From contig JBBIND010000041.1 of assembly GCA_037444075.1 (NCBI GenBank), positions 1 to 37,926 on the forward strand: 37,926 nt of DNA. Reading direction: 5' to 3'. Origin of the DNA: JBBIND01 sp037444075. GTDB taxonomy: Bacteria > Acidobacteriota > Terriglobia > Bryobacterales > Bryobacteraceae. This document shows, piece by piece, positions 29,285-37,926 of this stretch. Numbering within the stretch: the stretch's first letter is position 1; every line of letters begins with the position of its first letter. Position numbers and translations under genes: made by a program. The notes beneath the pieces were generated by a model. The model did not search any database and was not told where the DNA came from. It saw only the letters and a program-made list of their open reading frames with translations.

Positions 29285-31339
29285 TCAGTAGTTCAGCGAC
29301 TCTGTCAGAAACCCCGGCACTTCGTATAAATCGCGCCTGAACAGGAGCCGGATAAAAGGGTCCTCGGGTGAAGGCAGCGTCGCTCCGTCGGACTTGAAGA
29401 AATCCGCAATCTGCTGCTGTGTGCGCAGCGCCACCAGAACGGAAGCAGGGGAGGTAATGTCCACCAGGTAGGCGTGCGGGTTGTTATCCAATTCGGGCAC
29501 CACCTGGCGCGCCAGGTCATGGCGGTAGAAGAGCGTTGATTCGCGCGTATTGGCTGCGCGGATCAAATGCGTGCTCGCCGGGTTGGGCACGGTGCGGTCA
29601 CCCTTGGCAACCTGCCAGAGAACAGGCTTGATGGGCACATCGGGCAGCGTCGAGGACTTCAGGTGCGGCGCATAGGCAGCCGGGTCCCCAGCCACCTGCA
29701 ACCATTCCAGCAACTCGAAGAAATGCTGGAGTTCGATGGCGCCCGGCACGTTGTTCACTTTGACGGGAAGGTAGCGCAGCACGTAATTCTCGTCGAAGTC
29801 ATTGCCGCGGTTCAGCAGCCCCGGGTTGATCGAAGCCAGCATCGAGCGCGCCTTGCTGCGGAAGCCGGGGCTCCACCGGGCAATATCCGTCACGGAAGCG
29901 CCCCCGACGTTCAGCGCTGACGCCCGGACGTGCGGCTCCACGGAGGTGAAGACCGTGCCGTAGAGCGCTCCCAGAGACTGCCCGGCGTAATAGATGCGAT
30001 TCCCGTCGAGGTCAACGGTGCCATCGCCGTCCGCATCGACGCCTGCTCGAAGAACGCGGACCAACTGCATGAGGTCGAGCGCCGTCTGCCGCAGGCAATC
30101 CCGCAACGCCACCGGCGTCGAGCCCATCAGCAGGCAGCCTTCGCTCGAGCCGTAAACGCCGTCGCGGTTCATATCCACACCCCGTCCGGGCACCGGCAAT
30201 TCCGTCGTTCGCAGGCTGGTTTCGACGATGCGCAGTTGGCTGAGCGGTCCGTTGCCATGCCCCACTGCATTGATCGCCACAACGGCGAAGCCTTCGCGCG
30301 CCAGCGTGCCGGCGATCAGCGTGGGAGCGCCCATCCGGCTGTCGTTCAACCCATGTCCAAAGATCATGACCGGGTAGCCGGTGCGCGGCTTTTCCGCCGC
30401 CGGCAGGAAGACGTGGAAGCCGATCCGGGCAGCGGCGGCAGGCACAGGCACGCCCGCTCCGGTCGGCAGGAACGGGATCGTCTGAGAATCATCCAGAAAG
30501 ACAGGAGAGCTGTAACTCAGAAAAGCGAGGCTGCGTACGCCATCCAGGAACAAGCCTGGCAGGGGAAAGTCGAAGTCCTCGAATCTGTCGGGATTGGCGC
30601 CCATATGGCGCCTCAGAGTGAGGGAAGTAACTTGCGCCAAAGGAAAGACGTGCCGCTGGCCGGCTGGCTGGAGCGCCCGTGGCGTCTGCTCAACCGCGCG
30701 CCGCGCCTGTTCCATCCAGTGTGTGGCGCTGAGCGTGGTAAAGACGCTGGCAGCTACGATGCGCCGGGGAGAAAACGAGGCGGAGACGCGCGCCACGGCT
30801 TGGCTGAGGCTGGTGCAGTAAGCGTTAGGCGGCGCCGCCAGACACGCCGCAAATGCCGGGTCGGCTTCCACGAGGGCGCCGGCAGGCGTGCGGATGGCAT
30901 CAGTCACCACCAGCATGTGCCGGCGGTGCTGGTCCAGGAAGACGTCGGGTTTGGCGTAAACGGTGTGTGTGACCGGATCGTAGATCAGCTGATTGACAGG
31001 CGTCACCTGACCGTCGCGCTGCAAACCGTACTCATCGTTGGTCAGGTTCTCCAGCGCCACCAGGTAGATGCCCAGCCGCAGCGTGTCGACATCGACTTGT
31101 CCGGAAAAGCGCACGCTGAGGCGAGGTTGCAGATTGAAACCGTCCAGTTTGTTGAGGTCGGCAAACGGGGCAGCGGGCAGATTGACCCGCAGCCCCGTCT
31201 TTTGCGCCGGATCCGGCACCGTCAGAAAATCGGTGGGAAAAGGGCCTACGTCAGGGCTTGCAGGCAGGAAACGGACCGTGACGGCTGAGCCTTCCCCCGC
31301 CGCCAACAGAAACAATATCCAGACAGCAAACTGGCGCAT
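29285..31339 (-). CDS. Secreted alpha/beta hydrolase (lipase/esterase-like)
   Basis: 684 residues with an N-terminal signal peptide (MRQFAVWILFLLAAGEGSAV). The N-terminal ~300 residues (FPTDFLTVPDP, LSVRFSGQVDVDTLRLG) resemble the Ig-like front domain of VolA-type bacterial lipases. The hydrolase part has MIFGHGLND (oxyanion-type region), then YAGQSLGALYG with nucleophile S455 in GxSxG. A candidate His is in NPHAYLVD near the C-terminus. Two calcium-loop-like sequences (DMNRDGVYGSSEG ~389, DADGDGTVDLDGN ~435) precede the nucleophile. It lies 14 bases after maeB with a strong ribosome-binding site (AAAGGAGGG). The substrate is unknown. Confidence 0.82.
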   Translation of the reverse strand: MRQFAVWILFLLAAGEGSAVTVRFLPASPDVGPFPTDFLTVPDPAQKTGLRVNLPAAPFADLNKLDGFNLQPRLSVRFSGQVDVDTLRLGIYLVALENLTNDEYGLQRDGQVTPVNQLIYDPVTHTVYAKPDVFLDQHRRHMLVVTDAIRTPAGALVEADPAFAACLAAPPNAYCTSLSQAVARVSASFSPRRIVAASVFTTLSATHWMEQARRAVEQTPRALQPAGQRHVFPLAQVTSLTLRRHMGANPDRFEDFDFPLPGLFLDGVRSLAFLSYSSPVFLDDSQTIPFLPTGAGVPVPAAAARIGFHVFLPAAEKPRTGYPVMIFGHGLNDSRMGAPTLIAGTLAREGFAVVAINAVGHGNGPLSQLRIVETSLRTTELPVPGRGVDMNRDGVYGSSEGCLLMGSTPVALRDCLRQTALDLMQLVRVLRAGVDADGDGTVDLDGNRIYYAGQSLGALYGTVFTSVEPHVRASALNVGGASVTDIARWSPGFRSKARSMLASINPGLLNRGNDFDENYVLRYLPVKVNNVPGAIELQHFFELLEWLQVAGDPAAYAPHLKSSTLPDVPIKPVLWQVAKGDRTVPNPASTHLIRAANTRESTLFYRHDLARQVVPELDNNPHAYLVDITSPASVLVALRTQQQIADFFKSDGATLPSPEDPFIRLLFRRDLYEVPGFLTESLNY

Positions 31340-31353
31340 AGCCCTCCTTTACC

Positions 31354-33630
31354 CTATTTTCGCGTCCTGGCCGCGCGGGCCGCGGCCTGCGCGTCCACCA
31401 CAGCGATGGCCCCCATGTTGACGATATCGCTGACTTCCGCCCCACGTTGCAGGACATGAACGGGCTTGCTCAGCCCGGTCAAAATGGGGCCGATCGCCTC
31501 GGCGCCACCAATCCGCATCAACAGCTTGTAGGCGATGTTGCCGGATTCGAGGTTCGGGAAGATCAGCACGTTGGCTCCACCCTTCAAGCGGCTGAAGGGA
31601 TACGTTTCGTCGATGATTTCCGGAACCACCGCCGTGTCCGCCTGCATCTCGCCGTCAATCATGATCCAGGGCTCTTTCTCGCGGACGATTTCTGTGGCGA
31701 CGCGCACCTTCTCTGACAAGGCGTGACGGGTGCTGCCGAAGTTCGAAAACGACAGCATCGCCACTCTCGGCTCAACTTCGAAATCGCGTGCCGTGCGAGC
31801 CGCTTCGATGGCGATTTCGGCCAGGTCTTCTGCGGCGGGGTCGATGTTCACTGTCGTGTCAGCCAGGAAATAGACCTCGCCCTTCTGCGTAATCAGCATG
31901 TAGAGGCCGGAAACCAACCGCTGGCCCTTCTTCACCGGAATCACCTGCAAGGCCGGCCGGATGGTGTCGGGATAATGCTGGGTAAGCCCCGCGATGAGAG
32001 CATCGGCTTCACCCATGTGCACCATCAAGCTGCCGAACAGAGTGGGGTCCAGGACCGCGGTCCGCGCTTCGTTCAGCGTGATGCCCTTGCGGGAGCGCAG
32101 ATCATACAACTCGCGGGCATATTCTTCCAGCCTGGGGAAGCTGCGCGGATCGACGATCTGCGCCGGGCCGAGATGCAAACGCAATTCCTCAATCTTGCCG
32201 CGGATGACGGCCTCATTGCCTATGAGAACAGGCTCCGCAATCTTCTCGTCCACCATGATGTGGCAGGCGCGCAAGATCTTGCTCTCTTCGCCTTCGGGGA
32301 AGACCACGCGGCGCGGTTCGCGGCGCGCCTTTTGGATCATGACGCGCATCACCTGGTAGGCCTTGCCGAGACGGCGCTCCAACTGCTCGCGGTACTCCGC
32401 CAGGTCGACCGGCTGCTGCGCCACGCCTGTTTCCATGGCAGCCTTGGCGACCTCCGAAGCGACCCAGACCAGGGCGCGGCTGTCGAAGGGCTTCGGGATG
32501 ATGTACTCCGGACCGAAACTCATCGTCTCTACGCCGTAAGCGCGGCGCACGGCGTCGGGCACGTCCTGTTTGGCGAGCTCAGTCAGCGCGCGGGTTGCCG
32601 CCAGCTTCATCTCATCGTTGATCGTGGTGGCCCGCACATCGAGCGCGCCGCGGAAGATAAACGGAAAACCCAACACGTTGTTGACCTGGTTGGGGAAGTC
32701 AGAACGTCCCGTGGCCATGATGACGTCCTTGCGGGTGGCCACCGCCAGATCATACGGGATCTCCGGGTCCGGGTTGGCCATGGCGAATACGATCGGCTGG
32801 TCAGCCATGCTCAACAGCATTTCCGGGCTGACGCAATTGGCCGAGGAGAGGCCGATGAATACGTCCGCGCCTTTCATGGCGTCGGCGAGGGTTCTGGCGT
32901 CCGTCTGGCGGGCGTAGGGCTGCTTGAACTTGTTCATGCCCTCCGTGCGGCCCTCGTAAATCACGCCCTTGGTGTCGCACATGATAACGTTTTCCCGGCG
33001 GACGCCGAGCCGGATGTAGTGCTCGGCGCAGGAAATGCCGCTGGCGCCGGAGCCGTTGATCACCATTCTGATCTTGTCGATCGGCTTGCCGATGAGTTCC
33101 AAGGCATTGAGCAACGCGGCGCCCGAGATGATTGCGGTTCCATGCTGGTCGTCATGAAACACCGGTATCTTCATCGTGCGCTTCAGTTCCTGCTCAATCT
33201 CGAAGCACTCCGGGGCCTTGATGTCTTCCAGGTTGATGCCGCCGAAGGTCGGCTCGAGCATCTGGCAGGCTCGGATGACTTCCTTCGGATCCTCGCTGGC
33301 GAGCTCGATGTCGAACACATCGATGTCAGCGAAGCGCTTGAACAGCACGCCTTTGCCTTCCATGACCGGCTTGCCCGCGGCTGGGCCGATGTTGCCTAGC
33401 CCCAGCACGGCGGTGCCATTACTGATCACAGCCACCAGGTTCCCTTTGGCGGTGTACTTGTACACCAGCTCGGGATCCCGGTGAATCTCCATGCACGGCA
33501 CGGCTACGCCCGGTGAATAGGCCAGGCTCAGGTCGCGCTGCGTGCGGCAGGGCTTGGTCGGGGTAACGGCCAACTTTCCTGCGGGTGATGCGGAGTGGTA
33601 CTCCAGGGCATCTTCGTCTCGGATTGCCAT
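31354..33630 (-). CDS. maeB: NADP-dependent malic enzyme with phosphotransacetylase-like domain
   Basis: The MaeB-type 758-residue two-domain enzyme oxidatively decarboxylates malate to pyruvate with NADP. Residues ~1-420 are the malic-enzyme part: RDLSLAYSPGVAVPCMEI, TAVLGLGNIGPAAGKPVMEG, PVFHDDQHGTAIISGAALLN and VINGSGASGISCAEHYI (nucleotide site). Residues ~430-758 form the PTA-like domain: RRVVFPEGEESKILRACHIM, GEADALIAGLTQHY, MLSFSNFGSTRHALSEKV and KGGANVLIFPNLESGNIAYK. In MaeB this domain is regulatory (acetyl-CoA inhibition) rather than catalytic. Start ATG 33630 has AAAGGA 12 bases upstream. It is first gene of a unit with the hydrolase. Confidence 0.97.
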   Translation of the reverse strand: MAIRDEDALEYHSASPAGKLAVTPTKPCRTQRDLSLAYSPGVAVPCMEIHRDPELVYKYTAKGNLVAVISNGTAVLGLGNIGPAAGKPVMEGKGVLFKRFADIDVFDIELASEDPKEVIRACQMLEPTFGGINLEDIKAPECFEIEQELKRTMKIPVFHDDQHGTAIISGAALLNALELIGKPIDKIRMVINGSGASGISCAEHYIRLGVRRENVIMCDTKGVIYEGRTEGMNKFKQPYARQTDARTLADAMKGADVFIGLSSANCVSPEMLLSMADQPIVFAMANPDPEIPYDLAVATRKDVIMATGRSDFPNQVNNVLGFPFIFRGALDVRATTINDEMKLAATRALTELAKQDVPDAVRRAYGVETMSFGPEYIIPKPFDSRALVWVASEVAKAAMETGVAQQPVDLAEYREQLERRLGKAYQVMRVMIQKARREPRRVVFPEGEESKILRACHIMVDEKIAEPVLIGNEAVIRGKIEELRLHLGPAQIVDPRSFPRLEEYARELYDLRSRKGITLNEARTAVLDPTLFGSLMVHMGEADALIAGLTQHYPDTIRPALQVIPVKKGQRLVSGLYMLITQKGEVYFLADTTVNIDPAAEDLAEIAIEAARTARDFEVEPRVAMLSFSNFGSTRHALSEKVRVATEIVREKEPWIMIDGEMQADTAVVPEIIDETYPFSRLKGGANVLIFPNLESGNIAYKLLMRIGGAEAIGPILTGLSKPVHVLQRGAEVSDIVNMGAIAVVDAQAAARAARTRK

Positions 33631-33743
33631 AATGGTGAGAATTCCTTTCTATGCACCAATTTACTCTTTTCGCGGTACCCGCGGCGAGGTCCTCATTACC
33701 CGTTTCGGACCGGTCCCGGCTGGGATAAGATGGATGCTGAAGC

Positions 33744-34517
33744 ATGCCGGAGCCGACTGCCAGTCTGCAGCTTGACCAGATGGGAGAGCGCCCCTTTTCC
33801 TTCTACCCGCCGATTGTCAATATCGATCACAACGAGTGGGTCTACCGGCAGGGCAGCTGGTCTGAAGTGCTCGTGGTCAACACCAAGACGAACATGGAGC
33901 TGTGGATCCCGCGGCGGTTCATCGGCGAGGTCTCGCAGGTAGACGAGCCGGTCATGCTGGTTGGTCTGCGCAAGGAACTGGAGTACAAGGGTGGAGCGGT
34001 CTGGCCGCATGAGCGCCGCCTTCTCCGCATGCCTGCCGTCAGGCCATCCTCAGCCGTTCGCCCTCGCGAAGGCGAGGCTGTACCGCCTCCTCCCGGGGAG
34101 CGCAAAGAGGGCGCCGAATCAAGCGTGCAGCGGCTCCTGTTCACGATGCTGGCCGTAATGGTCGTGGGCTGCGTTGCCCTGCTCACATATTTTTCCCTGC
34201 GAGAATCGGGCCGCAGCATCAACTACACCGCGGTGCTCCAGGAGGACCTGGCGTTGACGGCGCACGATGATTACCACGCCGTTCTGCGGAAGCTGGGGCC
34301 GCCGGAATCCGAACGATGGAAATCCGATACCGGCGAGCGGCAGTATCTGGCACTCTACTACCCGCGCTACGCCTTCACCATTCTCCTGATGGGAGCCGAT
34401 CGTGACAACATGACTTACATCGGCGCCAAGGACAGGAAGTGGAGAACCATCCACTCGGTGGAGTTGGCGAACCAGGTCAAAACGGACGCGATTCTGCGCT
34501 CACTGCAGCAGTTTTGA
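33744..34517 (+). CDS. Single-pass membrane protein of unknown function
   Basis: 257 residues, not recognised. Residues 1-100 are a soluble domain (FYPPIVNIDHNEWVYRQGSW, ELWIPRRFIGEVSQVDEPVM). Then come a Pro/Glu/Arg linker (100-128), one transmembrane helix (131-152, LLFTMLAVMVVGCVALLTYF), and a C-terminal domain with YHAVLRKLGPPESERW and RQYLALYYPRYAFTILLMGA. The LGPP...W...Y pattern recalls BamE/SmpA-like domains, but this is a guess. The topology is probably N-terminus in, C-terminal domain outside. It lies divergent to maeB and 55 bases upstream of queG, on the same strand. Confidence 0.75.
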   Translation: MPEPTASLQLDQMGERPFSFYPPIVNIDHNEWVYRQGSWSEVLVVNTKTNMELWIPRRFIGEVSQVDEPVMLVGLRKELEYKGGAVWPHERRLLRMPAVRPSSAVRPREGEAVPPPPGERKEGAESSVQRLLFTMLAVMVVGCVALLTYFSLRESGRSINYTAVLQEDLALTAHDDYHAVLRKLGPPESERWKSDTGERQYLALYYPRYAFTILLMGADRDNMTYIGAKDRKWRTIHSVELANQVKTDAILRSLQQF

Positions 34518-34572
34518 CCGGGCGGCTGAGAAGCGCGAGGCGAATTCGACAGCCGGCGCATGACTGCTTTCC

Positions 34573-35691
34573 ATGATCGCTCTCGCCACCATCCAAAGTC
34601 TGGCCGCGCGCTGCGGTTTTGAATTGGCCGGTGCGGCGCCCGCCGAACACCTGCCCGAGGCCGGCTTCTACCTGGATTGGGTCCGGGGCGGCATGGCCGG
34701 CAACATGCGGTATCTCACTGATCACCGGGCGGCGCTGCGCGAAGATCCGAGAAAGTTGCTGCCGGAGGCCCGCTCGGTCATTTGCGTCGGGAAGCTGTAT
34801 CACCAGCCGCTGCCGCTATCCGTCGAATTCGAGGAGCCGGACCGGGGTTGGATAGCGCGCTATGCCTGGGGCCGCGACTATCATGACGTCATCAGGGAAG
34901 GTCTGGAGAACCTGGCCGGGATGCTGGAAACCGTCTCCGGCGGGACGTTTGCTTCGCGGATTTGCGTGGACACGGCTCCGGTGCTGGAGCGCGCCCTCGC
35001 CCGCCGTGCCGGCCTGGGCTGGATAGGGAAGAATGGGTGCCTCATCAACCAGCAGCAGGGGAGCTGGTTCCTGCTGGGCGAGTTGCTGACGCCGCTCGAG
35101 GTGGAGCATGCCAGCCCGCCTCCGGACCGTTGCGGCACATGCACGCGCTGCATTGAGGCTTGTCCCACGAATGCCATCGTGCCGGCTGCTGGTCCTGGTT
35201 ACACCGTGGATGCCCGCCTGTGCATCTCTTACCTCACCATCGAATTGCGCGGCCAAATACCCGAACCCCTGCGCCGGGCTACCGGCAGCCACATCTACGG
35301 CTGTGATATCTGCCAGGATGTCTGCCCGTGGAACCGCAAGGCGCCGTTCACGGGTGATTCCGCCTTCGCGCCGAGGCATTTTGCGCCTCCACTGGAGGAA
35401 CTGGAAGGAATGGATGCAGCGGGTTTCAGGGAGAGGTTCGGTGGGTCTGCCGTTCTCCGCGCGCGCCACGCCGGCTTTCTGCGCAACGTGGCCGTCGCCA
35501 TGGGCAACAGCGGGCTGGTACAGTACCGGGAACCGCTCCGCCGGCTAGCCGCAAAGGAAAACGAGGACGTTGCCGATCATGCCCGCTGGGGCCTGATTCA
35601 ACTCGGTGAGGCCACGCTGAATTCCCCCGCGGCCGACGGCGCCGCGCCGGGGGATGAAAGCCCGGACAGCGATCTTAGTAAGATGAAGTGA
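34573..35691 (+). CDS. queG: Epoxyqueuosine reductase QueG
   Basis: QueG is the cobalamin and iron-sulfur enzyme that reduces epoxyqueuosine to queuosine in tRNA anticodons, the last step of the pathway. The 372-residue protein has the QueG features: MAGNMRYLTDHRAALREDPR, VDTAPVLERALARRAGLGWI (Asp133, catalytic-type), IGKNGCLINQQQGSWFLLGE, and two [4Fe-4S] sites: C187-GT-C190-TR-C193-IEA-C197-P and C217 with C244-DI-C247-QDV-C251-PWN. A HEAT-like C-terminal part follows. No other queuosine gene is in the window. The TPR gene starts 3 bases after its stop. Confidence 0.96.
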   Translation: MIALATIQSLAARCGFELAGAAPAEHLPEAGFYLDWVRGGMAGNMRYLTDHRAALREDPRKLLPEARSVICVGKLYHQPLPLSVEFEEPDRGWIARYAWGRDYHDVIREGLENLAGMLETVSGGTFASRICVDTAPVLERALARRAGLGWIGKNGCLINQQQGSWFLLGELLTPLEVEHASPPPDRCGTCTRCIEACPTNAIVPAAGPGYTVDARLCISYLTIELRGQIPEPLRRATGSHIYGCDICQDVCPWNRKAPFTGDSAFAPRHFAPPLEELEGMDAAGFRERFGGSAVLRARHAGFLRNVAVAMGNSGLVQYREPLRRLAAKENEDVADHARWGLIQLGEATLNSPAADGAAPGDESPDSDLSKMK

Positions 35692-35694
35692 GAA

Positions 35695-36873
35695 ATGAGA
35701 CTTCTGCTCACGACCCTGCTGTGGTTGGCTCCGGTGCTGGTGGCGCAGGCGCAGGTGAGCAAGGGGTTCGACCATTTCTACAACCTCGAGTACGACGAGT
35801 CTGTCAGCGTTTTCGAAAAGGTTCTGGCCGAGGACCCCAAAGACCCGCGAAACCACAACCACCTGGCCCAGGCCATTCTGTACAGGGAGATGTACCGCGC
35901 CGGGGCTCTCGAAAGCGAACTCGTTTCGGGCACCAATCCCTTCGTACGGCGCCCGAAGATGGAGCCTAGTCCGGAGAACCAGAAACGCTTCGAGGACGCC
36001 GTTCGCAACTCGATCCTCCTCTCACAAGCCCGCCTTGAGGCGAATCCCCTGGACAAGGACGCGCTCTATGCCATGGGCGTGGCTTACGGGCTGCGCGGCA
36101 ATTACAACTTCCTGGTTCGCAAGGCTTACATGGATGCCCTCCGGGACGCCACGCAGGCGCGGAAACTCCATAACAAGGTCACCGAAATCGATCCCAGTTT
36201 TGTGGACGCGCGCCTCGTGCAGGGAATCCACGACTACATCGTGGGCAGCCTGCCGTTGTTTTACAAGATTGTAGGGTTTCTGGTCGGTTTTCGCGGTGAC
36301 CGCGAGGGCGGCATCCGCACCGTCGAACTGGTGGCCGAAAAAGGCGCCATCAACCGGGATGACGCCAAGGTCCTGCTCGCTGCCGTGTACCGGCGGGAGC
36401 GGCGGCCGCAGGCGGCCATTCCGCTCCTGCTGGAGCTCATTCCGCGCTACCCGCGCAATTACCTGCTCCGGCTCGAGTTGGTGCAGATGTACAGCGACGA
36501 CGGCAAGAAAGCCCGCGCCCTTGAAGTGTTGAGCGAACTCGAGCAGTTGAAGCTATCCAACGCTTCGAACTACGCCCGCCTGCCCACGGAGAAGATCCAC
36601 TTCTCGCGCGGCAACCTGCTGTTCTGGTACCGGGATCTGGACGAGGCGATGGCCGAGTTCAAGCGTGTGACCGACAACCCGGAAAGCGTTGATCTCAACA
36701 GCGAGGCCGTCGCCCTGCTCCGCATGGGTCAGATACATGACCTGAAGCGCCGGCGCGACCAGGCTCTAAGATCCTACCGGCAGGCGATCCAACTCGCGCC
36801 TGAGTCGGATGCCGCGAGGGAAGCGCGGCGCTACCTCGACTCGCCTTACAAACGGAAGGACATCCCCAGTTAA
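35695..36873 (+). CDS. Secreted tetratricopeptide-repeat protein
   Basis: 392 residues starting with a signal peptide (MRLLLTTLLWLAPVLVAQAQ). TPR-like helices run along the whole mature part: NLEYDESVSVFEKVLAEDPK, LDKDALYAMGVAYGLRGNYN, DDAKVLLAAVYRRERRPQAA and RRDQALRSYRQAIQLAPESD near the end. The central IVGSLPLFYKIVGFLVGFRG is unusually hydrophobic for a TPR protein and may insert in a membrane. The function is unknown; TPR proteins are scaffolds. It is probably co-transcribed with queG. The stop overlaps the convergent epimerase stop by three bases. Confidence 0.83.
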   Translation: MRLLLTTLLWLAPVLVAQAQVSKGFDHFYNLEYDESVSVFEKVLAEDPKDPRNHNHLAQAILYREMYRAGALESELVSGTNPFVRRPKMEPSPENQKRFEDAVRNSILLSQARLEANPLDKDALYAMGVAYGLRGNYNFLVRKAYMDALRDATQARKLHNKVTEIDPSFVDARLVQGIHDYIVGSLPLFYKIVGFLVGFRGDREGGIRTVELVAEKGAINRDDAKVLLAAVYRRERRPQAAIPLLLELIPRYPRNYLLRLELVQMYSDDGKKARALEVLSELEQLKLSNASNYARLPTEKIHFSRGNLLFWYRDLDEAMAEFKRVTDNPESVDLNSEAVALLRMGQIHDLKRRRDQALRSYRQAIQLAPESDAAREARRYLDSPYKRKDIPS

Positions 36874-37916
36874 GCGGCAGGCGCCGGAGTCACGCCTAGC
36901 CCGGGGCCGCTCGGGAGGACCAGTTTGCCTTTCTCGACTCGCACGCCGATGTACGGATCATTTTCAATCAGCAAATTGCCGTCCAAGTCAGCGTAATCCA
37001 CCAGCGGCGACAGGTGGGCGGCTGCGGTGACGGAGACAGAACTCGAAATCATGCACCCCAGCATCGTCTTCAAGCCCACAGCGCGCGCAATTTGAATCAT
37101 GCGCCACGCTTCCAGCACGCCGCCGCTTTTGTCCAGCTTGATGTTGACTCCGTCGTAGGCTTCCGCGAGCTTCGGGATGTCGCCGGAGCGCAGGCAGACT
37201 TCATCCGCAAACAGAGGGACGTTCACCCGGCTTCGCAGCCACCGCGTTTCTTCAATCATCGCTGCCGGCATGGGCTGCTCCACCATTTCCACACCCTGCG
37301 ATTCGAGCCAGCGGATTTTGCGCAACGCCGTTTCCTTGTCCCGCCAGCCTTCGTTGGCATCCACGCGTAGAGGCTTGTTGGTGACGCTGCGCACGGCAGC
37401 CACCGTCTCTTCGTCGGATTTCAGCCCCACCTTGATCTTCAGCACGGGGTAAGCCTCGGCTTCCCGCACCTTCTGCCGGGTGATTTCAGGCGTGTCGATG
37501 CCTATGGAAAAAGTCGTGATCGGGGTGTTGGCAGGGTTCAAGCCGAAGTAGCGGTATAGAGGCACATTCAACGCTTGCCCTACCCAATCGAGCATGGCAG
37601 TGTCGATGGCGGCCTGCGCGGCGTATTGACCGGGGATGCGGCGCCTTACTTCTTCGATGGTGTGCGAGAATTGCCACGGGTCCGATTTGGCGAGAAAGTC
37701 AATTAGGGTATTGGCTGCGGCGAGCGCCGACTCCGGCGATTCCTTGTAGCGGACAATGGGCGCCCCCTCGCCCCGCCCGGTGATGCCATCCCGTCTCAAG
37801 TGAAAGTGGAGAGTTTCACGGTAAGTGCTTGAGGACATGACGGTTGTCCACGTATGGCGAAGGCGCAACCGGACCAGTTTGGCGGTCGCTCCGGAGCCCC
37901 CCTCACCCGACGCCAT
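36870..37916 (-). CDS. Dipeptide epimerase-like enolase-superfamily enzyme (Ala/Glu epimerase type)
   Basis: 348 residues of the muconate-lactonizing subgroup. Catalytic and metal residues are in place: K160/K162 in LKIKVGLKSD, metal ligands D186 (VDANEGW), E213 (VEQP) and D238 (ADEV), and the opposite-face lysine in NIKLDKSGG (K260/K263). ADLDGNLLIENDPY near the end contains the DLDG element seen in L-Ala-D/L-Glu epimerases, which recycle peptidoglycan peptides. Substrate specificity cannot be fixed from sequence alone. The N-terminus MASGEGGSGATAK is not conserved, and the true start may lie at or beyond the window edge. No murein genes are nearby. Confidence 0.88.
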   Translation of the reverse strand: MASGEGGSGATAKLVRLRLRHTWTTVMSSSTYRETLHFHLRRDGITGRGEGAPIVRYKESPESALAAANTLIDFLAKSDPWQFSHTIEEVRRRIPGQYAAQAAIDTAMLDWVGQALNVPLYRYFGLNPANTPITTFSIGIDTPEITRQKVREAEAYPVLKIKVGLKSDEETVAAVRSVTNKPLRVDANEGWRDKETALRKIRWLESQGVEMVEQPMPAAMIEETRWLRSRVNVPLFADEVCLRSGDIPKLAEAYDGVNIKLDKSGGVLEAWRMIQIARAVGLKTMLGCMISSSVSVTAAAHLSPLVDYADLDGNLLIENDPYIGVRVEKGKLVLPSGPGLGVTPAPAA

Positions 37917-37926
37917 GGAGCCTGCG

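Noticed and set aside
29930..31288. 452-codon plus-strand frame opposite the hydrolase
   Set aside because: Its composition is a typical shadow frame; the minus-strand gene has signal peptide and GxSxG motif.
31723..33399. 558-codon plus-strand open frame opposite maeB
   Set aside because: maeB is certain on the minus strand; the frame is a high-GC shadow with no motifs.

Overview
The window looks like chromosome from an Acidobacteriota member of the Solibacter/Bryobacter group. The evidence is the TIGR03437-type C-terminal domain in the secreted protein at 19148-21559 (a family first named from Solibacter), the Solibacter-style TonB-dependent receptor fragment at the left edge, high GC, and several large secreted proteins of unknown function. 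This assignment rests on recognised protein families, not on a database search.

Left edge (1-2200) is accessory DNA. A GTCCCCGGTTTCC-type tandem tract runs directly into the middle of a TonB receptor barrel. It is followed by a decayed hicB, an intact hicBA toxin-antitoxin pair, a perfect 21-bp direct repeat that may be an insertion-sequence remnant, and tRNA-Lys(UUU), whose 3' end faces this accessory DNA. Next come yceD-rpmF-plsX-dsbD on the plus strand (2314-6024). They are the usual ribosomal protein L32/phospholipid start genes, but with a thiol-disulfide transporter where fab genes are more often found.

The central block (12345 down to 5947, minus strand) is a compact flagellar basal-body and export operon, flgB-flgC-fliE-fliF-fliG-fliH-fliI-fliJ. 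Its upstream spacer holds a near-perfect sigma-54 promoter and, about 107 bp upstream of the predicted start point, a palindrome GTCAAGAAGTTGAC that resembles the FleQ box of Pseudomonas. This is the strongest regulatory finding in the window. The last gene, fliJ, overlaps the 3' end of dsbD tail to tail by 78 bp.

From 12480 to 16424 are a YkgJ-type cysteine-cluster protein (minus) and a plus-strand series: class III aminotransferase, methyltransferase, YraN-like nuclease and galT. From 16483 to 31339 lies a region rich in secreted or membrane proteins: a DUF2264 protein with an iron-sulfur flavoprotein, the TIGR03437/InlB-repeat protein, a 961-residue secreted protein of unknown function, a uroporphyrinogen-decarboxylase-like protein, a pair of four-helix EamA/SMR transporters, a BNR-repeat protein, a lipoprotein cyclase coupled to a small unknown gene, and a secreted alpha/beta hydrolase downstream of maeB. 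The right end carries a membrane-anchored unknown, queG, a TPR protein and a dipeptide-epimerase-like enzyme.

Two of the convergent intergenic spacers (16447-16472 and 21585-21633) carry related REP-like sequences. No rRNA, CRISPR array or intact insertion sequence was seen.
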